Of a DNA stretch of 64,000 bases, positions 50,616 to 60,460 are shown piece after piece (the stretch's first letter is position 1; every line of letters starts with the position of its first letter). The position numbers and the translations under genes were made by a program. This DNA is from an uncultured Paraburkholderia sp. (GTDB taxonomy: Bacteria; Pseudomonadota; Gammaproteobacteria; Burkholderiales; Burkholderiaceae): the NCBI GenBank assembly GCA_940746715.1, contig CALNWN010000002.1, positions 1 to 64,000 of the forward strand, read 5' to 3'. The notes beneath the pieces were generated by a model, which saw nothing but the letters and a program-made list of their open reading frames with translations, was not told the DNA's origin and did no database searches.

Positions 50616-51575
50616 CTAAGCACCAATCCGTTCACCGGCACGAGCCTCACGCCGCACCTCCTGAGGCGGTAGGCCAAAGCCGCGCATGAACGCTTCGCGC
50701 ATATGCCGCCGATCACGAAACCCCGTTTCTCTCGCAATCACTTCCAACGAGTGCTGGCTCTTCTCTATCATCAACCGCGCGGCTTCGAGCCGCAACCCTT
50801 CGATCGCCTTCGCGGGCGACTGTCCGGTCTCCAGGGTGAACACCCGGCTGAACTGCCGTGGGCTCAGATGCGCCGAACTCGCTAGCTCGTCGACGGTGAG
50901 CGGCCGGCTCAGGTTCGTGCGTGCATAGTTCAGCGCGTCCTGGATGCGGTCCGATTTGGGTGCCAGGTGGAGCATTTCCGAATGCTGCGACTGACCGCCC
51001 GCGCGCCGCTGATGCATCACGAGCTTGTGTGCGACCGAACGCGCCACGTCGGCGCCGAGATCTTTCTCGACCATCCCAAGCGCGAGGTCGAGCCCGGCAG
51101 TCATACCCGCCGAGGTCCAGATCGGCCCATCGACAATATAAATGCGGTCTTCCTCGATGTGGACGTCGGGAAACCGGGTCATCATCGCACGCGCATGGGA
51201 CCAATGCGTCGTCGCGCGCCGGTTCGCGAGCAGGCCCGCTTCAGCCAGTAAGAAGCCGCCTGTACAGATACCGGCAATGCGTCGCGCACGCGTAGCCGCC
51301 TTGCGCAGGAAGGCGAGCATTTCGTCGGACGGAGGGGAGGCGAGCGGTGCGTTGACACCCGCCGCGATCCACGTGTCCATTGCGACGCGTCCCCGGAAGG
51401 GGCGCGTGACGACGCACATACCAAGCGAAGAGCGCACCTCGCCGCCCGCCACGGAGAAGTTCTCGATCGTGTAGAAGGTTTCGCCCGCCGCAATGTTCGC
51501 GTATTCGAAAACCGACTGTGACGCGAGCGCCATCACCTGAAAGCCATCGCTCAACAAATATCCGATCCGGTGCAT
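50616..51575 (-). CDS. GlxA-family AraC-type transcription regulator
   Basis: Regulator of 319 residues: DJ-1/PfpI-like N-terminal domain (MHRIGYLLSDGFQVMALA, GICTGGFLLAEAGLL, THWSHARAMMTRFPDV) and C-terminal AraC domain (LTVDELASSAHLSPRQFSRV, ARETGFRDRRHMREAFMRGF). Distinct from the GbdR-like paralogues in this window. The ATG follows GGAGGACTAC. It is divergent from the SDR gene at 51733 and may control it. Intact. Confidence 0.86.
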   Translation of the reverse strand: MHRIGYLLSDGFQVMALASQSVFEYANIAAGETFYTIENFSVAGGEVRSSLGMCVVTRPFRGRVAMDTWIAAGVNAPLASPPSDEMLAFLRKAATRARRIAGICTGGFLLAEAGLLANRRATTHWSHARAMMTRFPDVHIEEDRIYIVDGPIWTSAGMTAGLDLALGMVEKDLGADVARSVAHKLVMHQRRAGGQSQHSEMLHLAPKSDRIQDALNYARTNLSRPLTVDELASSAHLSPRQFSRVFTLETGQSPAKAIEGLRLEAARLMIEKSQHSLEVIARETGFRDRRHMREAFMRGFGLPPQEVRREARAGERIGA

Positions 51576-51732
51576 GTAGTCCTCCGCTATTCATCGGGTC
51601 AAACACCCGCCGCGAAAGCATGTTGGAGATCGCATGTCCGAAATCACGACCCTATATGTCATTTCAGTCGTCGCGTATCCGGACCACAATGGGTTCACGC
51701 AATCACAAGCGCACATTCGACAGGAGTCCATC

Positions 51733-52552
51733 ATGATGCAGGCATATCAGGGTACCGCGCTCATTACGGGCGCATCTACGGGTATCGGCGCGGTCTATGC
51801 CGAGCGGCTCGCGAGGCGTGGCTATGATCTGATCCTCGTTGCGCGCAGCCGCGCCCGGCTCATCCGTCTCGCCGGCCGCATCGCCATCGAAACCGGCCGG
51901 TCCGTCGAGATCCTCGACGCCGATCTCAATGATCCGGCTTCACGCGCTACGGTGGAAGCAAAGCTGAAGGAAGACGCCAGCATTACGCTGCTCGTGAACA
52001 ACGCAGGGGTCGGCACGCATACACCATTGCTCGACAGCGATGTCAATGCGATGACGCGGATGATCGACCTGAACGTTAACGCCCTTACCCACCTCACGTA
52101 TGCCGCGGCGCCAGGCTTTGTCTCGCGTGGCAAGGGCACGATCGTCAACGTCTCCTCGGTTGTCAGCATCGCCCCGGAGCGCCTGAACGGCTTGTATGGG
52201 GGCACAAAGGCCTTCGTGCTTGCCTTCAGTCAGTCGCTGCATCGCGAACTCGCCAGCAAGGGTGTGACGGTGCAGGCAGTGCTGCCCGGGGCAACGGCCA
52301 CCGATTTCTGGCGGAACGGAGGCTTGCCGATCGAGAACCTCGATCCGGCCATCGTCATGTCCGCAGAAGACATGGTCGATGCGGCGCTCGTCGGCTTGGA
52401 GCGAGGCGAGCTGGTCACGATTCCGTCCCTGCACGACGGTGCAAAGTGGGACGTTTTCGAAGCCGCGCTAGGCAATGTCGTGGGAACTGTCATCCAGCAC
52501 GCCTGCGCGTCGCTATACCGCCGAGGACGAACGAACCGTCCAGGATGCATAG
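51733..52552 (+). pseudogene. Short-chain dehydrogenase, frameshifted near the C-terminus
   Basis: SDR of about 270 residues. Seen: ALITGASTGIGAVYAERLARRGY, LVNNAGVGTHTPL, IVNVSSVVSIAP and YGGTKAF (YxxxK). Near 52470 two bases are missing; the original frame would finish with STPARRYTAEDERTVQ and a TAG at 52550, while the shifted frame stays open into the next gene as far as 52944. Only the last 27 or so residues are affected, so partial activity is conceivable. GGAG lies six bases before the ATG. Confidence 0.8.
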
Positions 52553-52650
52553 AAACGAACGCCCGAATGACGCCCGACACGCTAACGCAGCCGCTCCACG
52601 TAGCCGTGGACGCCGCAAGGCTGCTCACTCGTACTCAACGGAGTATTACC

Positions 52651-53976
52651 ATGTCCATAGTTTCACCCGCACATACCCGGCGCAGCTTGCTTGCCTATTC
52701 GATCGCAAGCGCCCTTGCCCTTTCTGTGGGCTCCGCCTTCAGTCATGCTCAAGCCGCTTCGGTCGTGGATCAGCCTTCCGCGAACCCGGGCGTGGTGGCT
52801 AAAGACGACTCGATCCGCCCATTCCACGTTCACGTTCCGAACGCAACACTCGTCGATCTCCGCCGCCGCATCGCGGCGACGCGGTGGCCCGATAAGGAGA
52901 CGGTCGCTGATCAAAGCCAAGGGGTGCAGTCGGCGAAGATCTAGGCACTCGTGCACTACTGGGGCACGGACTACGACTGGCGCAAGACGGAGGCACGATT
53001 GAACGCCTTGCCGATGTACGTGACCACGATCGACGGCGTCGATATCCAGTTCATCCACGTGAAATCCCGCAACCCGAACGCGTTGCCGCTGGTCAGGCCT
53101 GGTTCGCCCCTCGAAATTGAAAAGGCCATCGGTCCGCTCACCGATCCTACGGCCTATGGCGGCCGTGCGGAGGACGCCTTTGATGTCGTCATCCCCGCGA
53201 TGCCCGGCTACGGTTTCTCCGGCAAACCGACCGGTACTGGCTGGGATCCCGATCACATCGGCCGGGCGTGGGACGTTTTGATGAAACGCCTGGGATATAC
53301 GCACTATGTGTCGCAAGGCGGCGATTGGGGTTCGGTGGTGGCGGACGCGATGGGGCGTCAGGCTCCCGCAGGCCTTCTGGGCATTCACGTCAATATGCCT
53401 GCGACGGTGCCACCGGAGGTCGCGAAGGCGCTTAACAACGGCGAACCGGCGCCGGCCGTGCTGTCCAGTGCGGAAAAGGCAGCGTATGAATCACTCACCA
53501 ACCTGTACAAAAGGGGCGGCTATGCCGCCATGATGGTCACTCGCCCGCAAACCGAGGGCTACAGCCTGGCTGATTCGCCTGCGGGTCAGGCCGCTTGGAT
53601 GTACGACAAGTTCGCGGCCTGGACCTATAGCGGTGGCGACCCCGAACGGTCACTCACTAGGGATCAGATGCTCGACAACATCACGCTGTAATGGGTGACG
53701 AACACCTCGACCTCGTCAGCGCGGCTCTGCTGGGAGAACAACAACAACTTCAACGCCGTCGAGCAGAAGACAGCCGAGATTTCGGTCCCCGTTGCGGTGA
53801 CGGTCTTTCCCGGCGAGATCTATCGGGCGCCGCGGAGCTGGACCGAGCGCAGTTACCCCAAGCTCACCTATTTCCACGAAGTCAACAAAGGCGGCCACTT
53901 TGCAGCATGGGAGCAACCGCAGCTCTACGCCGAGGAGCTCCGCGCGGCGTTCAGGCCGCTGCGCGAGCAGCTATGA
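52651..53976 (+). pseudogene. Exported epoxide hydrolase, two nonsense codons and loss of HGWP
   Basis: Alpha/beta-hydrolase of the microsomal epoxide-hydrolase type with a signal peptide (TRRSLLAYSIASALALSVGS, Tat-like). Seen: EHN domain (IRPFHVHVPNATLVDLRRRI), nucleophile motif SQGGDWGSVVADAMG, and a C-terminal YFHEVNKGGHFAAWEQP with the catalytic His. Lesions: CAG to TAG near 52942 (TIQ-L expected), TAC to TAA near 53689 (ITLYWVTN expected), and deletion of about 12 bases that removes the oxyanion-hole motif HGWP between NALPLV and PGS. All in one frame. Confidence 0.84.
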
Positions 53977-54139
53977 GGTCCCGCCGACTGTTATCGGACG
54001 AATCCGCGGCAGCAGCCGAACTTCAAGGGTCCACATTTCGATGCGTTCCTGACATAAAGCGCCCGCATCGCGATGAGCTCCCACAAGTCCAATGTGTCCC
54101 GGGCGTTTAGCAACCCTTCATCGTTTTAAGGAGAGCAAC

Positions 54140-54364
54140 ATGAAAATTTCGATCATCGCTTTGACTTTTGCCACATTCACCGCTTCGGGCGCGGCTCTGG
54201 CCACCGAGAGCGCCACGCCCCCCACTGCTGCGCAGACGGAGCAATCAGGTCCGAACGACGTCGGCGCGTCGCCGAAGACGCGTGCCGACGTGCGCCACGA
54301 ATTGGTGCAGGCGCAGCAGGACGGCCAGCTCGGCAGCCTCCGCACGCTCTATCGCGGAAGCTGA
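54140..54364 (+). CDS. Secreted DUF4148 protein
   Basis: Exported protein of 74 residues. Seen: signal peptide MKISIIALTFATFTASGAALA, a Thr/Gln linker, and the DUF4148 segment KTRADVRHELVQAQQDGQLG. ATG preceded by AAGGAGAGCAAC. It lies 36 bases before a second small exported protein. Intact. Function unknown. Confidence 0.82.
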   Translation: MKISIIALTFATFTASGAALATESATPPTAAQTEQSGPNDVGASPKTRADVRHELVQAQQDGQLGSLRTLYRGS

Positions 54365-54400
54365 AGCCTGTTCATTGACATGTTTATCCGGGGTTCCGCC

Positions 54401-54663
54401 ATGAACAGGCAGTTCATCGCCGCGCTCCTTATCGCAGCCAGTGCAGCTGCTACGGGCCCCGCCTTCGCCAGCAGTGGTACGGTCCGGCCATGCACTACGA
54501 CCCGATTGCAGGCGCGCCTGCGTCGCAACACGGTCCGAATAGCGAGACCATCGCCATCCATCAGGCCAGCGCCGATCGCGGCACGCGGGTGTTTGGCGGC
54601 ATGCCCGATACGGCATCGCAGTCGGGTACACGTCTCGCGGGCCGCGATCGTTTTTCCACCTAA
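54401..54663 (+). pseudogene. Small secreted hypothetical protein, frameshifted
   Basis: Signal peptide MNRQFIAALLIAASAAATG ending near PAFAS, then after a frameshift near 54475 the sequence YGPAMHYDPIAGAPASQ, SETIAIHQASADRGTRVFGG and TAA 54661. Corrected length about 86 residues. It resembles companions of DUF4148 proteins in Burkholderia, but I cannot name the family. Confidence 0.55.
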
Positions 54664-54699
54664 TCGTATCACCGATGCCACCGCGACAAGGACTTCATC

Positions 54700-55116
54700 A
54701 TGACTCGAATCGACAAAGTGCTGTACACGGGCAAGACCCACACCACCGGCGGGCGCGACAGCGCATCGCGCAGTTCCGACGGACGCCTCAACGTCAGGCT
54801 GTCGGCGCCGGGATCGACGGACGGCGGGACGAATCCCGAGCAGCTGTTCGCTGCCGGCTGGTCCGCCTGTTTCATCGGCGCTATGGGATTGGCCGCTACG
54901 AAGATGAAAGTCGCGCTGCCCGTCGATACGGCCGTCGACGCCGCGGTCGATCTGTGCACTACCGAGGGCGCTTACTTTTTGCAGGCTCGGCTCAACGTCA
55001 GCCTGCCAGGCGTGGCGCGCGAAGTCGCCGAGGCGCTGGCGCGCATTGCACACGAAACCTGCCCGTACTCGAAGATGACGCGCGGGAACATCGAGGTGGT
55101 CATCAGTGTGATCTGA
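54700..55116 (+). CDS. ohr: Organic hydroperoxide resistance protein (Ohr/OsmC family)
   Basis: Thiol peroxidase of 138 residues that reduces organic hydroperoxides. Seen: KVLYTGKTHTTGGRDSASRSSDG, NPEQLFAAGWSACFIGAM with the reactive Cys, and HETCPYSKMTRGNIEVVISV with the second Cys; the spacing and the GGRDG-like start fit Ohr rather than OsmC. Cytosolic. Intact, with GGACTTCATC before the ATG. No OhrR regulator is visible nearby. Confidence 0.87.
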   Translation: MTRIDKVLYTGKTHTTGGRDSASRSSDGRLNVRLSAPGSTDGGTNPEQLFAAGWSACFIGAMGLAATKMKVALPVDTAVDAAVDLCTTEGAYFLQARLNVSLPGVAREVAEALARIAHETCPYSKMTRGNIEVVISVI

Positions 55117-55137
55117 GTTGCGGCGACGCGGACGACG

Positions 55138-55245
55138 AAACTCTAGCGCCGCCTTTGTTGCTGCGTAAGGGATCGACGCCCCCTTAGGTCGCACTCCGGC
55201 ATGCGAGCTCACGTTGACGAAGCAGCCTGCCTTTCCTCGGGTGGA
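55138..55245 (-). pseudogene. Short-chain dehydrogenase fragment
   Basis: A 36-codon piece on the minus strand reads GKAGCFVNVSSHAGVRPKG followed by YAATKAAL, the Ser-Tyr-Lys active-site region of an SDR. Neither the nucleotide-binding start nor the C-terminus is present. A gene remnant next to the H-NS gene. Confidence 0.5.
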
Positions 55246-55315
55246 AGCTTCACGCAGCGCCGATTGCGCTTCGGTCACAAGGCGAAACGGTGCGACGGCG
55301 TCGCCGTTCCCATAC

Positions 55316-55642
55316 CTACGTGCCCACACGAAACCGGTCGACGTCCGTGCTCCCGGCAATCCACTTCGGGCGCCGGCCGCGGCCGCTCCATGTGTCGCCA
55401 GTCTCAGGGTTCCGGTAGCGCACCGGCCCATTCCCCTTCCCTTTCGCCGCGGCATGGCGCGGCTTTTTGGGCTCTCAGCGCAGTTCATCGAGCGTGATGT
55501 TGTAGGCCGCCATCTTCAGCCGGATTGCCGCGATCACCTGCACTTTCTCGGCAACCTTATGAACGCGGATGGTGTTGTCGATATCTGCGAGCTGTGCCTG
55601 AAGAATTTCTCGCTGGGCCTTGAGTGTTTCGAGGTCTTCCAT
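55316..55642 (-). pseudogene. H-NS family nucleoid protein split by in-frame TGA
   Basis: H-NS-like protein. Seen: N-terminal coiled-coil METLKAQ-type region (TLKAQREILQAQLADIDNTI) and, after a stop, the DNA-binding AT-hook-like domain RYRNPETGDTWSGRGRRPKW, the signature of Burkholderia H-NS proteins. A TGA at 55475-55477 falls between the two domains in a single frame ending at TAG 55316. The first part (55 codons) is a pure oligomerisation domain. Confidence 0.75.
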
Positions 55643-55669
55643 TGTAATTGCCTCTTCTGAATTGTTGTT

Positions 55670-56914
55670 CTACTGCGCGCCCGCCGAACCTGAACTTCCG
55701 CTGAAATAGTTGAACGCACCACTAAAGTCGGTCTGGGTGATTGCGACCTCGCCCGTTTTCTGCAGCACGACCGCATTGTTTCTGACGATTTCGAAGTGTG
55801 GCCGCCCCGGCGCCGACGGCATACTGATCTCGTTCACGCCTTCCACAAGCTCGAAAACGGCCCTATTTGCGCCACATGTCACCGTCAGCGTAGCGCGGCC
55901 GCGTCATGAACGCGGTGACGTGCACTCGCGCCGTGAGCGGCGCGAGAGATCTGGGTGGGACGGCCGACGGATCAACCAATGCCTTCGCCATGTCCGTTCT
56001 CAGATCAACCGGATGCAAGCGATAGAAATAATAGAGCGCGTCACTTTCAATAACGGGCCGCGCGCCTGTCTTGAACCATGCGATGTAATAGCGGCTCGCA
56101 TCGAGATACGCAGTGTGATTCAGTAGTTCTCCGAATCGGGTGTTGTAGACATGCGCTTTCGATGTGGAACCTATCGGCGCGACATAAGTCGACTCCGCCC
56201 AATCGTTCCACGTCACGATTTGCACCCAGTTCGCGCCGGATTCGATCGCCGCTTGCCATTCCTTCGCCATTCCGCTGAAACCGTCCGTCTCGAAGGCGCG
56301 ATAATTGGTGCCGTTGGAAAGACCACGGTAGTACGGTGTAACGCTCGTCATGAAAGTCTTGCCGATACGCCTGAACGTGGATGACAGAAGCGCTGTCGAG
56401 CGCGCGAGCGCATCGGGCGGCGCGCCCGCGCCGAAGAAAAAATAGCCGTCCGCCGAGGTGGACCTCGCGGCGATTTCGGCGGCCTGTTCCTCGCCAATCG
56501 TCGCCTCGCCGCTACTCGGGGAAAAGTGCGGGATGAACCATGCACCGAGCCTATTCGCCTCCCGAATCAAAGTCTCGCAGCGCGCGGCGTCTCTGCCACC
56601 GAGTCCATAAGCGGACAGAACCGGCTTGCCGTTCTGCTTCAACTGCGCTTTGAGTCCGCTCGTTGTGCGTACGATATCGGGCAGTTCGTTCTGCGCGTTG
56701 CCGTCCGCGGACACGAAAAGCTTGAAAGCGCCAGCGAGGCGCTCTGCCGCCTAGTACATCTGCAGTACACGCGCTTTGTACATCGGCTCGCTAGCGCTCC
56801 AGCCTCCGCAGTTGAGCGCGAAACCGTCGATGCGGACTGGGCGCGCGCGGGTGCAATCCCGCAGGACACCAACGCGGAAAGCGCGAACCCTTTCAGCAAG
56901 CTCCGACGTTTCAT
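55670..56914 (-). pseudogene. Glycoside hydrolase family 71-like protein, degraded
   Basis: Secreted hydrolase resembling GH71 alpha-1,3-glucanases. Seen: signal peptide MKRRSLLKGFALSALVSCG, IDGFALNCGGWSASEPMYKA, AFKLFVSADGNAQNELP, WVQIVTWNDWAESTYVAPI (active-site region) and a C-terminal domain FELVEGVNEISMPSAPGRPH. Lesions: a deletion just after the signal peptide removing the first strand, a TAG near 56754 (LQMY-AAERL), and a frameshift near 55895. Located at the end of the polysaccharide cluster; it might trim the polymer. Family call moderate. Confidence 0.68.
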
Positions 56915-56945
56915 GCGTTCGTCACCGTGGTGGACACACTTTCAT

Positions 56946-58188
56946 TTATACGGAAACCGGTGCTGGCTTCGCCCGGATTCGGGTCGACAACGCAAGCACG
57001 ATCGCGCCAGCGAGCGCAATGCCCAACGTCGCGCCGATGAGCCCAAACGCATACGACAGCAGCGATACGAGGAGAAGCGACGCCCCCACTTCCAGCGACG
57101 ATATCTTGACGAACCAGCGTCTGTCCACAGAAAACACATGAAGCGAAAATATCCTGCAAATAAAGATCACCCCTGCGCCCAGAAAGGCGGCGAATAGAAA
57201 ACCGAACTGCAACGCGGGCACACCGAGCAGACCTGTTGGAAAGAGATGGACGCGCAGCGCGATCCAGCTAGTCAGCATTAACAACCCTATGATGCCGGCG
57301 ACTCCCGCGAGCGCCGCTGCGGCGCGCATGCGAAGCAATGGCGCAATGGCGCGGCCGAGCTTGCTGCTTACCACGAGTGCAAATGCCTGTCCGCTATTGA
57401 ACGCGAGATTGTGCACGCTCTTGACGCCGCGATAGAGCGCGGCAGCAGACGGCCCCAGAATAAATGTCACGATCATGATGTCCGCATGTTTCGTGCCCGA
57501 GAAGATCGCGTTCGAATACCAACTGCCCAGAATCTCTTTCCGGTGTTCACTGAGGAACTCGCGATAGCGAAATGTCCACGGGTTGAATCGCTCTGCGTCA
57601 GGATATGACGCGAAGTCGGCAGGACGCGCATTGCCGCCGCGCGCCGTACCTAGGCATCATCGCGCCATATGCAGCTTCGACGAGCAGCAGCAAGTCTGGC
57701 AACATGGGCCGCAAAGCCTGCTTCGCGATGACAAGCCATACGACGGCGATGCGGCTCACCGCAGAAATCGTCGAAATCGCGCAGACTAAGCCGCTACGGC
57801 CATATAGTCTCAGCATACCGAGCGAAAAGTGCGAAAGCCCATAACACGCGGGGGCTGCAAGCAACGTCCAGAAATAATGCGGCTGCGCAAATAGGCAGGT
57901 TCGCGCGAGCCATACGGTAAGCGACGCGAATACGATAGTCGATCCGGCCGCACTCGCGAAATCGAGAAAGATCAACGTGGACACGCGCGAGCGAATCCGG
58001 TCGATAGTGAAGATGCGCGGCGACCCGAAGTTGAAGAGGTCAATGGCTACGTAGAATAGCGCGAGCAGAGCGTACGATTTGCCGAGCCAGTCCGGATCGA
58101 GATGGCGCAATGCCACTGCAACGGCAATGAAGTTGCCAAGCGCCGGCAGCGCGGAGGCAAGCACCACGTAGAGAAAATCCTTTTTCAT
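56946..58188 (-). pseudogene. Polysaccharide flippase (Wzx/MATE-like), frameshifted
   Basis: Inner-membrane oligosaccharide translocase of the polysaccharide_synt family. Seen: N-terminal KKDFLYVVLASALPALGNF, then YALLALFYVAIDLFNFGSPR, and in another frame YSNAIFSGTKHADIMIVTF, VKSVHNLAFNSGQAFALVVS and several C-terminal helices. A frameshift near 57650 divides the gene. The ATG (58188) overlaps the stop of the glycosyltransferase gene. Confidence 0.78.
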
Positions 58189-59407
58189 CGCGAGGAAGCT
58201 GCCTTGAGCTCGTCGCAATAGAGGTGGTATTGCTCCTGCAAGGTAGAGAACTGAAAGTTCCTCGCAATGGCTCGATGACTGGCTGCCTCGTGGCGCCTGA
58301 ATGCCGCGTCCGTCGCCCGTTGGTGAATTGTGCGCAAAGGGCGCCAAGGTCGCCGGGCGTGATAAGACTCTGTTCTTCGAGAACCTCGCCGATTCCGCCC
58401 ACGCGCGTGGCAACTACGGGAATGCCCAGCGCCATGGCTTCGAGCATCGCTCGCGGCATGCCTTCCTGAAATGAGGGCAGCACGAAGAGTGCATGCTGCG
58501 CGACACGTCGACGCACTTCGTCTCCGTCCATTGCGCCGGCAAAATGTACGACGGCCGCCACGCCCTCTGCTTCCGCAATACGCTCAAAACGCTCGCGCAA
58601 TACGCTGGCGCCTATCAAGGTAAGACGAACATCGAGCTTGCGGGCGCGCAGTCGGGCAATGGCGCGTATCAGCAGGTCATGCCCCTTGCTCTCGTTGTGC
58701 ATCATCGCGACATTGACGATGCGAAAACCGTCCTGGCCGCCGACTTCGGCATGCGGAGTGTGCTCGAACATTTCATCTGGAAGATACACATCGCTGAATC
58801 CGAATGCACGATCCAACCTGCGTGGCGGGTAATGCTGTTGCAACGAATGCGCCGTTACATAGCGGACAGTTTTCGCACGATGAACAGCATGTTGCGTCGC
58901 CCAGCAATGCACGAGCGTGTCTCGGGCGCCCCGGCCGCCGCCTGGTGCGGCGGCCCGCTGCGCGCAATGCGCCGTAGCGGATGGCGCGACGCGGCGTCGC
59001 TGAAATAATCGGCCGGGTCCGCGACGACCTCGGCGGAAAACGGCTTACGCGTGAGTTTGCATATCAGCATGGCAAGCATCGCGATATTGCCGGGAAAGCG
59101 AATCAGCAACACGTCGGCGTTATTAATGACGTCATACAGGCGGCGCATCAGACGCGGAATACCCAGAACCAGCGCCCGTACCCCCCCGGTTCGCACCGAG
59201 GTCGAGAAACAAGGTACGTGCGCCGGTGACTTTTTTCCCGAGAGCCTTCGACGTCGGAAAGGAGCGCGCGGCAATCTTGACTTCGTCGAAACTCTGGGTG
59301 AAACGAACCGCGAACTGCTCATAGCCCATATGCGGACTATAGATTTCCGTTCCGACGCGCGAGAAGTTTCCGTCCATCAGTAGCGTGATCGAAGAGCTGT
59401 ATTTCAT
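58185..59407 (-). pseudogene. GT4 glycosyltransferase with element insertion and frameshifts
   Basis: Family 4 glycosyltransferase of about 390 residues. Seen: ITLLMDGNFSRVGTEIYSP, ADVLLIRFPGNIAML, DPADYFSDAASRHPLRRIAR, VRYVTAHSLQQHYPP, GFRIVNVAMMHNESKGHDLLI and the GPGTF signature LPSFQEGMPRAMLEAMALGIPVV (shown here to EGMPRAMLEAMA). Lesions: the frame changes at a seven-G tract (59181-59187), an insertion of about 44 bases carrying the palindromic element shifts the frame near 58960, and another frameshift lies near 58325. Confidence 0.82.
58915..58954 (-). repeat. 40-bp palindromic element (copy 2) inside a glycosyltransferase gene
   Basis: Reverse complement of 13122-13161 with one mismatch. 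Same structure: arms GCCGCCG and CGGCGGC, loop CACCAGG, then CGGGGCGCCCGAGACACGC. It reads in the direction of transcription, as does copy 1, but in a different frame (PPHQAAAGAPET instead of AVPGGGRGARDT). Confidence 0.75.
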
Positions 59408-60460
59408 TTTTGATGTACTCCACGAGTTCGTCGTAACGGTTTGCCGAAGCTTTATCGAGGCTATTCCAGAACGGCGTTGGGTCGTTTCTCAGGCGCTCAA
59501 CAGTGTCCGCCACCTTCACCGGATCGAAGTCTCCCGCATGAAACACGTAGTCGTCGATGCCGAGGTCGCTATAGGCAGCGTGTCCCTTGCGCTCGTACGA
59601 TAGATGCACGCTCGGTACGCCCGCGAGCACGCTTTCCAGACTGCCATGCAGACGCACCGACACGACGATGGCATCACGTCGGAGCACAATGTCGCGAAGC
59701 AAGGCATTGCACTCCACGCCGAAGGTGCGCAGGTAGAACACATCGTCGCTATTGCCGCGGCCTGAACTTTGCAGAGCGAAACGGGCGTCCGGGATCAATT
59801 CGACGAGACGCCTGATGTTCTTCAGGTACACCTCGGAATACGGCTTGCCGCTCAGGTCGCGAAAGACGAAGAAGACCTTGCGGCGCTCCTGGGTCGTCAA
59901 AGCAGTGGCAGGAATTTGCAGGTGCTTGCCGATCTCCAGTACGACCAGATCGCCGGTTCTCACGCCTCGCCGGTGTTGCAGTTCCTCGCGGCTCTTATCG
60001 TCGCGAAGAAAAATTGTGTCGACGTGCCGGCGAATCAGCGCTTTGAGAATGACCCCGGACATGCCTTTGAAGGGCCCGACGCTTTGCGGCAGATAAACCG
60101 TCCTGCTGCGGCGGCCACCGAGCGCTGTGCCGGCAATCTGCGTACCGTGCGCGATCAGCGCTTTCCACCCCTCGCTCAACGTGCCCGACCTGAGGTAGCC
60201 GCCCCCTACCCCAAAGAAGATCGCGCCGCGCATGGACCGATACGTCGCACGATTCTCGCTACGAACTGAGCAAGGGAGATCAACTCCACATTTTTGTCGT
60301 CGAGATAGCCGGCAAATGCAGCCTTGTCCAGACACACGACGGTAACGGGACCCACTATCCCCGCGATGCGAATGGCGCGCAGGCTTAACTTCACCAGCAA
60401 GCCGTCTCCGCTATTGCGCGGGCTGTACGCATGCAGCAGGAAGACTTCAGGCGTTTTCAT
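59337..60460 (-). pseudogene. Polysaccharide pyruvyl transferase, frameshifted
   Basis: Adds ketal-linked pyruvate to exopolysaccharide sugars. Seen: VFLLHAYSPRNSGDGLLVKL, then in another frame AIFFGVGGGYLRSG, RTVYLPQSVGPFKG, DTIFLRDDKSREELQ and SVRLHGSLESVLAGVPSVHL, the signature of the CsaB/PssM family. The frame changes near 60237. It overlaps the next gene by about 70 bases at its 3' end and the previous gene by 14 at its 5' end. Confidence 0.8.

Noticed and set aside
55316..55500. Long open minus-strand frame running from the ohr region through the H-NS and SDR fragments
   Set aside because: It is a composite of pieces of unrelated genes in one frame; the H-NS and SDR motifs belong to different frames or gene remnants.
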